This document shows positions 27,471-35,339 of a stretch of 64,000 bases of DNA, one piece after another (position 1 is the first letter of the stretch; each line of letters opens with the position of its first letter). Location of the stretch: contig BPJM01000009.1 in NCBI GenBank assembly GCA_026004615.1, forward strand, positions 1 through 64,000, in the 5' to 3' direction. The notes under the pieces are model-generated. The model did not search any database, had not been told where the DNA came from, and saw nothing but the letters and a program-made list of their open reading frames with translations. Made by a program: the position numbers and the translations under genes. The DNA is from Planctomycetota bacterium. Lineage in GTDB: Bacteria; Planctomycetota; J058; J103.

Positions 27471-28925
27471 ATGAGCCGCAGGGCGGATGATACCCCGCGG
27501 AGTCCCCGGCGCGGCCGGTCGCGCATCGCGCCCGCGCTGCTCGCGGGCTGGGGCGCGGGCCTGGCCCTCGCGCTCGCGGTGGCAGCCCGGCCCGTGCCGG
27601 GTCAACAGGCCCCGGCCCCCCGCGAGCTGGAGCGCGAGCTCGTCGCAGCGGCCACCGCCGGGGACGCCGCCGCGGCGGAGCAGGCGGCGCGGGCCCTGCT
27701 GGCGGCAGAGCCCGCGCGGCTGGAGCGGCTGCTCGCGCGCCACCGCGAGCCCGCGGTGCGCTGGGTGGCGCTGGAGGCGCTGCTGGGGGCGGCGGCGGGC
27801 GCGGCGGGTCCGCCCGCGGCAGCGCCGCAAGGCGAGGCGGCCGCGCGCGCGGCGAACGCCATCCGGACGGCGCTGGCCGACCGGGACGAGCGGCTGGTGC
27901 TGCGCGCAGCGCGCGCGGCCCGGGTGCACCGCGCGCCCGAGCTGCTCGCGCCGCTGGTGGAGGCGCTGGGCCGCGCCGAACGCGTGCCGGCCGAGCAGAG
28001 CTGGCTCGCCTCCGAGATCACGGCGATCCTCCAGGAGCTGACCGGGCAGCAGCTCGGGCAGGCCGCCGCCTGGCGCGCCTGGCTGCGCCGGCACGGCACC
28101 GAACCGCCGCCGCTGCTGCCCCCGCCGCCGGACGCGCCCGCGGGCGCCGGTGGCAGCGGTGCGGACGAGCCGGAGCTCGCCGGCAGCGCGGCGGCGACCA
28201 TCCCGCGCCGGCTGGCGCGCCGGCCCGGCGCGCAGCAGCTGCTGGAGCGGCTGAGCGCGCGCGACCTCGTCGTGGTGCGGGGCAAGTACGACCAGGCCGA
28301 GGAGGTGCTGGCGGAGCTGGGCCTGCCCTTCACCCCGGTCGAGCGCCCCAGGCTGGGCGAGGCCGCCCTGGATGGCGAGCAGGTGCTGATCTTCAACTGC
28401 TCGGACGTGGAGGAGGAACCGACACCGGCAGCCGGGATCCAGCGCGTGCGCCAGGCGGCGGAGGCGGGGGCGTGGCTGCTGAGCAGCGACTGGGAGGCGG
28501 CCAACCTCATCGCGCGTGCCTTTCCCGGCCACATCCAGCTCGGCCCGCGCACCCGCGGCGACCAGCGGCTGGTGATCGCGCCGGCCCCGGGCATGGCGCT
28601 GCACCCGCTCATGCGGGACGTCTTCCCGATCTCGCCCCTGCAGCTGGCGCGCTGGCGGTGGCGGATCGACGACGACACCTGGACCGTCATCCCCACCCGG
28701 CAGAGCCTGGTGCTGCTCACCTGCCCGGAGCTCGAGGCGCAGACCGGCCACGGCACGGTTGCGCTGAGCTTCCCGGTCGGCCGGCGCGGCGGGCGGGTGC
28801 TGCACGTGCTGTCGCACTACACCGACGAGAGCGCCGGCCCCGAGGGCGGCTACGTGCTCCAGCAGCTCATCGTGAACTTCGTGCTGGAGAAGCAGCGGCT
28901 GCGCGCCGCCGCCGGGACCCGGTAG
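27471..28925 (+). CDS. Exported or anchored protein with HEAT-like repeats and amidotransferase-like domain
   Basis: 484 aa. A basic start and hydrophobic run (APALLAGWGAGLALALAVAA) give a signal peptide or anchor. Residues about 45-200 are Ala/Leu/Arg-rich helical pairs resembling HEAT repeats (RHREPAVRWVALEALL, LRAARAARVHRAPELLAPLV). Residues about 255-480 look like a class I glutamine amidotransferase fold without obvious catalytic Cys-His (VLIFNCSDVEEE, GAWLLSSDWEAANLIARAF, VLHVLSHYTDE), similar in outline to DUF4159/ThuA-type domains. AGAGGAG precedes the ATG. A TATGAT word at 27409 may be its -10. Role unknown; these folds often act in envelope or carbohydrate systems. Confidence 0.75.
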   Translation: MSRRADDTPRSPRRGRSRIAPALLAGWGAGLALALAVAARPVPGQQAPAPRELERELVAAATAGDAAAAEQAARALLAAEPARLERLLARHREPAVRWVALEALLGAAAGAAGPPAAAPQGEAAARAANAIRTALADRDERLVLRAARAARVHRAPELLAPLVEALGRAERVPAEQSWLASEITAILQELTGQQLGQAAAWRAWLRRHGTEPPPLLPPPPDAPAGAGGSGADEPELAGSAAATIPRRLARRPGAQQLLERLSARDLVVVRGKYDQAEEVLAELGLPFTPVERPRLGEAALDGEQVLIFNCSDVEEEPTPAAGIQRVRQAAEAGAWLLSSDWEAANLIARAFPGHIQLGPRTRGDQRLVIAPAPGMALHPLMRDVFPISPLQLARWRWRIDDDTWTVIPTRQSLVLLTCPELEAQTGHGTVALSFPVGRRGGRVLHVLSHYTDESAGPEGGYVLQQLIVNFVLEKQRLRAAAGTR

Positions 28926-29046
28926 CCCGCGCGCCCCGCTGCCCCGCTCCTCTCCGGAGCGGCGCTGGCCGTGCCGGGACGGTCGCGGCGTGCGGCCGCG
29001 CGCAACCCCCTGGCCGATCGGCTCCTCGGCTGGCCCGCACGATGTT

Positions 29047-29075
29047 TTGCCCCGGCCCCATCGCGGCGCTACAAT
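29047..29075 (+). promoter_or_regulatory. Putative sigma70 promoter of speD-speE
   Basis: TTGCCC and TACAAT are exactly 17 bases apart and end 62 bases before the speD start. The match is good for DNA of this composition. No operator is evident. Confidence 0.55.
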
Positions 29076-29137
29076 CAGGCTCGGGTGGAGCACCGGGCCC
29101 GCGAGCCGCGCTGGCCGCCGAGGGAGAGCCGGACGCC

Positions 29138-29551
29138 ATGCTGCTCATGCCGCCGAAGCCGCATCTGGTGATCGACTTCTATGGCTGTGACGCGGCGCGG
29201 CTGAATGACCTCGAGGGGCTCAAGGCGGCGCTCTACGAGGCGGCGCGCACGATCGGGGCGAGCACGATCGGGGATCTGTTCCACCAGTTCTCCCCCCACG
29301 GGGTGACCGGGGTGCTGGTGATCGCCGAATCCCATCTCTCGGTGCACACCTGGGTCGAGGAGGGCTACGCCGCGATCGACATGTTCATGTGCAACTCGAA
29401 CCTGAGCAGCGAGCGGGTCGAGGCGGCGGTGGCCCGCATCGGCGCCTTCCTGCGCGCCGAGCGCTCCACGATCAGCGCCATCCAGCGGGGGGCAGCCGCA
29501 TGCACGAGGCTCTCCGGCAGCTCCGCGACGGCGAGCACCTGCACCGGCTGA
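29138..29551 (+). CDS. speD: S-adenosylmethionine decarboxylase proenzyme
   Basis: 137 aa, the short bacterial/archaeal (Thermotoga-type) form. It supplies decarboxylated SAM as aminopropyl donor for spermidine. The self-cleavage site is visible as AESHLSVHTW: cleavage between Glu64 and Ser65 would create the pyruvoyl cofactor on Ser65. His70 and Cys85 (FMCN) correspond to the conserved processing and catalytic residues. The family start PHLVIDFYGCDAARLND is intact. AGGGAGAG is about 11 bases upstream; an ATG three codons later is possible. Its last 52 bases overlap the speE start in another frame, so the two are translationally linked. Confidence 0.93.
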   Translation: MLLMPPKPHLVIDFYGCDAARLNDLEGLKAALYEAARTIGASTIGDLFHQFSPHGVTGVLVIAESHLSVHTWVEEGYAAIDMFMCNSNLSSERVEAAVARIGAFLRAERSTISAIQRGAAACTRLSGSSATASTCTG

Positions 29552-30450
29552 GCCGCTTCCAGGACATCCGGCTGGCGTCCTACAAGGGCCATCTGGGCCT
29601 GCTGCTGGACGGACGGCTGGTCGTTCACTCCTACGATGCCCACCGGGTCTACGAGGCGCTGGCGGTGGTGCCGCTGTTGTATCGCCCGCCCGGCAGCGTG
29701 CGGCGGGTGCTGATCGGCGGCGGCGGGGACGGACTGGCAGCCAGCCGGTTGTTGCAGTTCTCCGAGGTGCAGCGCGTGCTCGTCGTCGATCAGGACGACG
29801 AGATCACCGCCATGGCCCGGCGCCCGCCGATGACGCTGCTCAACCGGGATGCGCTCGCCGATCCGCGGGTCGAGGTGCGGCACGGCGAGTTCGTCGATCT
29901 GGCGACCGTGCTCGCGCGCCGCGAGGAGGAGAGGTTCGAGCTGATCCTCTCCGACCTGCCGGCGCCGCGCGAGCGGCCGCAGGAGCGGCTGTACGCCCCG
30001 GAGCTGTACGCGACGCTCGGGCGCCTGCTCGCCCCGGGCGGCCTGCTCGTGGTGCGGGCGCCGTTCTTGCCCCAGATCTCGAGCTACATCCACCACGCTC
30101 TGCGCAGCGTCTTTGCGTGCGCCTACCTCTACCGGGCTCCGACCCAGTCGCTCGGCATGCAGGGCTACCACCTGGCCGCCACCGAGCCGATCGCCCGCCA
30201 TCGCGGCGTGCCCGCATGGGCGGAGTTCCTCAACGAGCGCGTGGTGCCGGCGCTGTTCGGCCTGGCCAAGGACGAGCTGCGCTATCTGGCCCGCCCCGAG
30301 CACGACGACGCCGTCGCCGCCTGGCGCGCCGATCACGGCCTGCCGACGGTGGACGATACCGCAGCGGCCGCCGCCGAGATCGCCGCCGACATCGCGGAGC
30401 TGTTCGCCGGGGACGACGGCGAGCCGGAGCGGGCGGCCACCGGCGGCTGA
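29500..30450 (+). CDS. speE: Spermidine synthase-like protein with altered active-site motifs
   Basis: 316 aa, overlapping speD by 52 bases after a GGGGGG-type ribosome binding site. The SpeE fold is clear (FQDIRLASYKGHLGLLLDG, GGGGDGLAASRLL at 73-84, FELILSDLPAP). Compared with the copy at 20.9 kb, the usual D-E-x-x-Y-H-E pattern reads SYDAHRVYEAL, and the D-x-x-D-P motif keeps the first Asp (152) but has Ala155 for the second. It also has an acidic Ala-rich tail. Its place beside speD supports aminopropyl transfer, yet the changes suggest an unusual acceptor amine or reduced activity. Both copies share ARRPP and DPRVE segments, so they are paralogues. Confidence 0.86.
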   Translation: MHEALRQLRDGEHLHRLSRFQDIRLASYKGHLGLLLDGRLVVHSYDAHRVYEALAVVPLLYRPPGSVRRVLIGGGGDGLAASRLLQFSEVQRVLVVDQDDEITAMARRPPMTLLNRDALADPRVEVRHGEFVDLATVLARREEERFELILSDLPAPRERPQERLYAPELYATLGRLLAPGGLLVVRAPFLPQISSYIHHALRSVFACAYLYRAPTQSLGMQGYHLAATEPIARHRGVPAWAEFLNERVVPALFGLAKDELRYLARPEHDDAVAAWRADHGLPTVDDTAAAAAEIAADIAELFAGDDGEPERAATGG

Positions 30451-30460
30451 GGGCGCGCGC

Positions 30461-31549
30461 TCACCAGCGGTCCACCGGGCCCTGCGGCACGCGGATCGGC
30501 GCGGGCTCGGGACGGCCCTCCCCGCGCCAGTGCAGGCCCCTCTCCACGTCATCGAGGATGGTCTCCACCGCGCGCACGTCGGCGGCGGCGCTGACCCGGC
30601 GGCGGTACTCCTTGTCCAGGCCCAGCGCGCCGGCGTAATAGCAGCCCGCCTTGCGGAAGCGGACCACGGCGCCGCGCGGGCCCATGAGCTCGCACAGCTG
30701 GCGGAAGTGGCGCCGTACCCACGCCAGCCGCTCGGCGAAGCTCGGCGCGGGCGGCCGGGTACCGAAGCGCAGCACGTGCCAGGTGTCGCGGAAGATCCAC
30801 GGATCGCTGAGCGCCGCCCGCCCGATCGCCACCCCGGCACACCCGGTGACCTCGAGCATGCGGACCGCGTCCTCGGGCGAGCGCACGTCCCCGTTGCCGA
30901 TCACCGGCACCCCGGGCGCGGCCTCCACCACGCTCCGGATGCCGTCGAGCCGGACCCGGCCGCTGAAACCCTGCGCGCGCGTGCGGCCGTGCACGGTGAT
31001 CGCCGCCACCCCCGCCTCGGCGAGCGCACGCGCCAGCTCCGGGGCGGTGATCGACTCGTCGTCCCAGCCGAGCCGGATCTTGGCCGTCACCGGGATCGAG
31101 ACCGCCGCCCGGATCGCCGCCACCGCCGCGGCGGCCTGGCAGGGCGTGGTCGTCCAGGCCGAGCCGCCGCCCTTCTTCGTCAGCTTGTCGACCGGGCAGC
31201 CCATGTTGATGTCCACGACCGCGTGACCGGCGTCCTCGATGCGGCGCGCCGCCTCGACGAGTTCCGCGATCTGCCCGCCGTCGATCTGGACCGAGAGCGG
31301 CCGGTCCTCCGCCGAGGTGAGCAAGAAGCGGTGCACCCGGTCCACCCGGCGGTTGAGCGCCGCCGCGGAGATCACCTCCGTGACCGCGAGCCCCACCCCG
31401 CCCTGCAGCCGGCAGCACAGCCGGAAGGCGAGATCGGTGTAGCCCGCCAGCGGGGCGAGCACCAGGTTGGTGGCGAGCCTCAGCCCGCCGACGAGCAGGG
31501 GCGTCGCGCGGGCGGTGGGAGCGGGGATGGCGGGCACGGGCGGCAGCAC
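30461..31549 (-). CDS. dusB: tRNA-dihydrouridine synthase
   Basis: 362-aa FMN enzyme reducing uridines in tRNA D-loops. The N-terminal TIM barrel has LVLAPLAGYTDLAFR, DRPLSVQI, then the DINMGCPVDKLTKKGGGSAW motif whose Cys is the catalytic acid, the TAKIRLGWDD and ITVHGRTRAQGF strands, and the FMN-phosphate region VIGNGDV ... IGRAALSDPWIF. The C-terminal helical tRNA-binding domain follows. Length and order fit DusB. The start is a GTG with a weak ribosome binding site; it could lie a few codons later. It converges on speE with about 10 bases between and lies 25 bases upstream of the CHAP gene's stop. Confidence 0.92.
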   Translation of the reverse strand: MLPPVPAIPAPTARATPLLVGGLRLATNLVLAPLAGYTDLAFRLCCRLQGGVGLAVTEVISAAALNRRVDRVHRFLLTSAEDRPLSVQIDGGQIAELVEAARRIEDAGHAVVDINMGCPVDKLTKKGGGSAWTTTPCQAAAAVAAIRAAVSIPVTAKIRLGWDDESITAPELARALAEAGVAAITVHGRTRAQGFSGRVRLDGIRSVVEAAPGVPVIGNGDVRSPEDAVRMLEVTGCAGVAIGRAALSDPWIFRDTWHVLRFGTRPPAPSFAERLAWVRRHFRQLCELMGPRGAVVRFRKAGCYYAGALGLDKEYRRRVSAAADVRAVETILDDVERGLHWRGEGRPEPAPIRVPQGPVDRW

Positions 31550-31573
31550 GGTCCGATCGCCCGAACGCGGCGC

Positions 31574-33223
31574 TTACGGCCGGCCGTAGCCGAGGATGCG
31601 GGAGCTGTCGAGATCGTAGCTGCGGCGGGCGACCCGGTTGCCGGAGTTGCCCTCGACGGTGTAGACGCGCCCGCCCTCGACCCGCTCGACGATGCCGACG
31701 TGGGTGGCGTCCCCGGGCCGGCCGAACATGATGATGTCGCCGGGCTGCGGCATGCCCTGCCCGCGGTCGAACCAGACCCCGTTCTGCTTGAGCTGGTTCA
31801 TCATGTAGTCGCAGCTGCCGAGGCTCCACTGGTTGCCCGGCAGCGGGGTGCCCGCCTGGCGGAACGCCCAGGAGACGAAGTTGGCGCACCACGGGACCTC
31901 GCGCCCGCCGGAGTAGCGCCGGGCCGGGACGCCGTCGTTGTTGCCGCTCGCCTCGCGCACCCCGATCTGGGTCAGCGCCGCCTGCAGCGCTCCGATGCGG
32001 TTGGTGCGCCCGGGCGCGACGGGACGGCCGGGGGGCACCGGCCCCGGGGTCTGGTAGTCCGCGCGCGGCACCCCGGGCCCGCTGCGCCGCGGCAGGCCCA
32101 GCGCGACATCGAGCGCGCCCATGGTCTCCGGCCCCACGATGCCGTCCACCCGGCAGCCGTGCTCCTGCTGGAAGCCCCGGATGGCCGCCTCGGTCGCAGG
32201 GCCGAGCGCGCCGTCGACCTCGAGCGGACCGTAGCCCGCGCGGTTGAGCGCGTGCTGCAGCGCCTCGACCTCGGGGCCGCGCGCGCCGCGCGCCAGATAG
32301 AAGCCGTCCCGCGCGCCATCGAGCCGCTCGTAGCCAGGCGGAGTGCTGGCCGCAATGCGGGTACGCTCGTCGATCCGGCCGCCCACCGCGCCGCCGCCGC
32401 GCACGCTCGAGCCCAGCTGCTCGCGCACGCGCTCCAGCCGCGCCGGATCGCCCCCGGCGACGATCGCGGCGACGACCCGGTCCACCCGCTCGGCCAGCTC
32501 GCGCACCCGGGCCGGATCGGGCCGCTCGCGGCTCAGCTCGCGGGCGAGCTCGATCAAGGCCTCGCGCAGCTCGGACTGCTCGCCCGGCGGGGCGCCGGCG
32601 ATCTGGGGCGGCAGCTGCAGGTTGCGCAGGGCGGCGAGCCGCTGCTCCGGGCTGAGCGCGAGCACGCCGCCCGCGGCCGCATCCTGCTGCAGGGCCTGGG
32701 CGCCTGCCCCGCCCGGCACTGCCTGCGCCTGCTGGGCAGCGGTGCCAGCCGAACCCAGCGGCGTGGCCCCGCCCGGCGCCGGCGGAGCGCCGATCTGCCC
32801 CGCCTCCGGCTGGCCGCCGAGGGCGGCCTGCGCGCGCTCCAGGTGCGCGGCGATCTCATCGAGCAGCCGGTTCGTCAGCGCGATCAGCTGGTCGAGCTCG
32901 CGCACCTCGGGCGGGGCCTCGGCGTAGAACTCCTCCAGCGTCAGCCAGTCGGGCGTGAACTGGACGTCAGCAGGCCCCGGCTCGAAGCGGTTCTGCAGGA
33001 TCGCGGCGCCGGGGTCGGCCGAGTGGGCCTGCCAGGCCTGTTGCGCCTGCTGGGCCTGTTGCGCCGCCTGCGAAGGGTCGAGTGCGGGCGAGGGCGGGGA
33101 CTCGAGCGCGGCCGGGCCCGGCTCCGCACCGATCTGGGCCGGTGAGGCCTGCAGACCCGCCGATTCCGCCTCGAGCTGCTGGGAAGGATCGAAGCCCTGC
33201 TGCCCCACCTTGCCGACACCCAT
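31574..33223 (-). CDS. Peptidoglycan-binding CHAP-domain hydrolase without signal peptide
   Basis: 549 aa. Residues 1-290 are Gln/Ala/Pro-rich with short helices (AAQQAQQAQQAWQA at 53-66), probably a flexible or coiled export region. A PG_binding_1 module lies at about 308-372 (RGPEVEALQHALNRAGYG, FQQEHGCRVDGIVGPET). The C-terminal CHAP/NlpC-like domain (about 405-549) has Cys446 in PWCANFVSWAF, His508 in DATHVGIVERV and Glu524/Asn526 in VEGNSGN. It should cleave peptide or amide bonds in peptidoglycan. No Sec or Tat signal is seen. It resembles in design the C39-like protein at 3.2-4.5 kb. The ATG at 33223 follows GGGAG at long spacing. Confidence 0.85.
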   Translation of the reverse strand: MGVGKVGQQGFDPSQQLEAESAGLQASPAQIGAEPGPAALESPPSPALDPSQAAQQAQQAQQAWQAHSADPGAAILQNRFEPGPADVQFTPDWLTLEEFYAEAPPEVRELDQLIALTNRLLDEIAAHLERAQAALGGQPEAGQIGAPPAPGGATPLGSAGTAAQQAQAVPGGAGAQALQQDAAAGGVLALSPEQRLAALRNLQLPPQIAGAPPGEQSELREALIELARELSRERPDPARVRELAERVDRVVAAIVAGGDPARLERVREQLGSSVRGGGAVGGRIDERTRIAASTPPGYERLDGARDGFYLARGARGPEVEALQHALNRAGYGPLEVDGALGPATEAAIRGFQQEHGCRVDGIVGPETMGALDVALGLPRRSGPGVPRADYQTPGPVPPGRPVAPGRTNRIGALQAALTQIGVREASGNNDGVPARRYSGGREVPWCANFVSWAFRQAGTPLPGNQWSLGSCDYMMNQLKQNGVWFDRGQGMPQPGDIIMFGRPGDATHVGIVERVEGGRVYTVEGNSGNRVARRSYDLDSSRILGYGRP

Positions 33224-33250
33224 GCCCCGCTCAGCTCCCACTGCGTTGTT

Positions 33251-33267
33251 GTTCTTAAGGAAAGAAC
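33251..33267 (-). promoter_or_regulatory. AT-rich inverted repeat before the CHAP hydrolase
   Basis: GTTCTT and AAGAAC are separated by five bases and lie 28 bases upstream of the CHAP gene start, in the only low-GC patch nearby. It could be a regulator site or part of the leader. Confidence 0.3.
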
Positions 33268-33387
33268 GCGCGCCCGCGGTACCGAGGATACCGCGCCGCC
33301 CCGCCCGGGGCAACCGCCTTCCGGCCGGCTCGCGGCGCCACGCCGGGATCTTCGGGCGCCGTGCGAGAGCGCGGCGGCCCCCGCCGC

Positions 33388-34413
33388 TCAGCCGGCATGC
33401 GCCGTGGCGGCCGCGGGCTGGGGTGCCTGGGCCGGGCGGGGCGCGGCCGCGGCCGGCGAGCCGGACGCGGCCCGCGCCGCGACCGCCCGCCGGGCGGCGG
33501 CCCGGCTGCCCGCGGCTCGAGCCGCGGGCAGCAGCCCTTGCTCGGCGAGGAACATCTCCAGCCGATAGTGCACCGAGGCCGGGTCCTCGATCAGCCCGAG
33601 GTGCGAGGCGTGCGGCAGCACGCACAGCTCGGCGCGCGGGGCGAGCCGCGCCATCTCGCGCGCGAAGGCGGGCGGGGTCATGCGGTCCTGCCCGCCGGCG
33701 AAGATGAGCAGCGGCACCTCGAGCTGGGGCAACAGCCCGCGCGCGGAGTACTCCAGCGCTGCACGGAAGCAGGCGAGCGCCACCGCCGGGTCCATGGTGC
33801 GGATGTGCCCGATCAGGGGTTCGAGCGAACCTGGCGGCAACAGCGCCCGGTTCGCCCCGATCAGGCTCGCCAGATAGACCGTGAGCCGGCTCTCCCAGAG
33901 CGGATCGAACACCGGTTTGATGCGCCGCAACAGCCGGCCCGCGCGCTCCAGCCCCCGGCCGATCAGCCGCGGCAGCCCGTCCCAGTCCGACAGCATGCGC
34001 GCCGGCTCGCCGAAGGTGCCGAACATGCAGACCGCCGCCTCCGTCCGCGAGCGGTGGCGGCGCGCGCCCTCGAGCACCACCTGGACCCCGAGGCTGTGGC
34101 CGACCAGCACGGCGCGCTCGACCCCGGCGGCCTCGAGCACCGCCCCGAGGTCGGCGGCGAGCCCCTCGATGCTGACGGTGGCGGGGTCGATCCCCCGCTC
34201 CGACAGCCCGTGGCCGCGGTAGTCCCACTGCACGACCGGCATGCGGGAGACGAAATGCGCGGTCAGCCGCGGCCAGTAGTGGATCGTGCACGCCGCCCCG
34301 TTGCACAGCACGAGCGCGGGCGCCTGCCGCGGCGCCCCGCACGGCGCCAGCCGGCGCCACCACAGCCGCACCCCGTCGGCCGCGCGTGCATGGCCGGAGC
34401 GGACCTCGAGCAT
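33388..34413 (-). CDS. Alpha/beta hydrolase
   Basis: 341-aa hydrolase of the fold that includes esterases, lipases and C-C hydrolases. The oxyanion strand is ALVLCNGAACTIHYW, with VVQWDYRGHGLSE. The nucleophile elbow is LVGHSLGVQV, the acid is probably Asp in FAGGQDRMT, and His is in LPHASHLGLIEDP. The last 45 residues are an Ala/Pro-rich tail beyond the fold. The ATG at 34413 is chosen because the earlier GTG overlaps the GAGGGGAGGGGG ribosome binding sequence. Substrate unknown; the order resembles membrane-lipid or polyester hydrolases. It is divergent from the 34.6-kb gene and 165 bases upstream of the CHAP gene's start. Confidence 0.86.
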   Translation of the reverse strand: MLEVRSGHARAADGVRLWWRRLAPCGAPRQAPALVLCNGAACTIHYWPRLTAHFVSRMPVVQWDYRGHGLSERGIDPATVSIEGLAADLGAVLEAAGVERAVLVGHSLGVQVVLEGARRHRSRTEAAVCMFGTFGEPARMLSDWDGLPRLIGRGLERAGRLLRRIKPVFDPLWESRLTVYLASLIGANRALLPPGSLEPLIGHIRTMDPAVALACFRAALEYSARGLLPQLEVPLLIFAGGQDRMTPPAFAREMARLAPRAELCVLPHASHLGLIEDPASVHYRLEMFLAEQGLLPAARAAGSRAAARRAVAARAASGSPAAAAPRPAQAPQPAAATAHAG

Positions 34414-34514
34414 CGGCGCCTGTCCCCCTCCCCTCACCTGCAGGGTATTGACCGGAGGGCCGCCACTTTAGCACGGCACCGCCCCGCGCACAACCGCCGG
34501 CCCCGTGGCCGGTG

Positions 34515-34544
34515 TTGGACAGCCGTGGCCGCGGCTGGTAGGCT
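34515..34544 (+). promoter_or_regulatory. Putative promoter
   Basis: TTGGAC and TAGGCT are 18 bases apart, 68 bases before the GTG at 34612. The spacer is itself a GC palindrome (GCCGTGGCCGCGGC). Confidence 0.35.
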
Positions 34545-34611
34545 CGCCGCCACAGCGGGCCCGGCGCTCGGTGCGCGGGGCCCGGCAGCGGCCGGCAGGA
34601 GGCGCGACGCA

Positions 34612-35256
34612 GTGGCTTCGGAAACCGGGAGCGAATCGGAGAGGGCGAGCCCGGCCGCCCTGGCGGCGGAGCTGCGCGCCGCGCTGTGGCGCCCCGAGCC
34701 GGAGCTGGCGGCGGTGCGCGCGCTGCTGCAGCGGCTCGGACCCGCCGAGCGCGTCGCGGCGCTCAAGCGGCTCAAGGGACGCGACATGGCCCGGCTGTTC
34801 GAGCTGTGCGCGCAGAGCCCCCCGCTCGGCGTGGCGGACCTGCTGCCGCTGCCGGAGGCAGCGGGGCGCACCGTGGTCTGGGAGGGGGTGAACTCGCTGC
34901 CGGTGTTCCGCCGCTTCCAGAAGCGGTTCTACCGCGCGCGGCCCGAAGAGCCCGAGCTGGCGGGCTACAACCACCAGCCGCTCGAGCCGCTGACCGGTCC
35001 GGGCTGCTTCGTCGCGCGCGCCGCCGAGCCAGCGGCCCCCGGGGCGGTGGTGCTGGACTACACCCGCACCCCCCAGGTGCAGCCGCCTGGCTGGCCGCGG
35101 GTGCGGCCGCCCGCGCGCGGGCTGGGGCGCCTGGTCTACGGCGGCATGCAGGACTACATGCGGCGGGTGACCGACGATGTGCTGATCGGCCGCGCGTGGA
35201 GGTACGGCCAGCCGACGGACAACTACTTCGTGCTGGTGCGCGGCGGGCTGGCCTGA
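34612..35256 (+). CDS. Unknown cytoplasmic protein
   Basis: 214 aa, family not recognised. The GTG start has AGGAGG about 10 bases upstream. The N-terminal third is helical (LAAELRAALWRPEPELAAVR, ERVAALKRLKGRDMARLFELC). The rest is a mixed alpha/beta region with conserved-looking words: VWEGVNSLPVFRRFQKRFYR, GYNHQPLEPLTGPGCFVAR, VVLDYTRTPQ and RLVYGGMQDYMRRVTDDVLI, ending GQPTDNYFVLVRG. Aromatic and Gly spacing in the second half suggests a ligand-binding or lipocalin-like fold, a guess only. It lies 83 bases before an aldo/keto reductase gene on the same strand and may be co-transcribed with it. Confidence 0.72.
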   Translation: MASETGSESERASPAALAAELRAALWRPEPELAAVRALLQRLGPAERVAALKRLKGRDMARLFELCAQSPPLGVADLLPLPEAAGRTVVWEGVNSLPVFRRFQKRFYRARPEEPELAGYNHQPLEPLTGPGCFVARAAEPAAPGAVVLDYTRTPQVQPPGWPRVRPPARGLGRLVYGGMQDYMRRVTDDVLIGRAWRYGQPTDNYFVLVRGGLA

Positions 35257-35339
35257 GGGCCCGGGCCCGCATCGGCTGGGGCCGCCTGGCGCGAGCCCGC
35301 CGGGCGGGCGTCGGGCGCCGCTGGGCGGAGGAGCGGATC

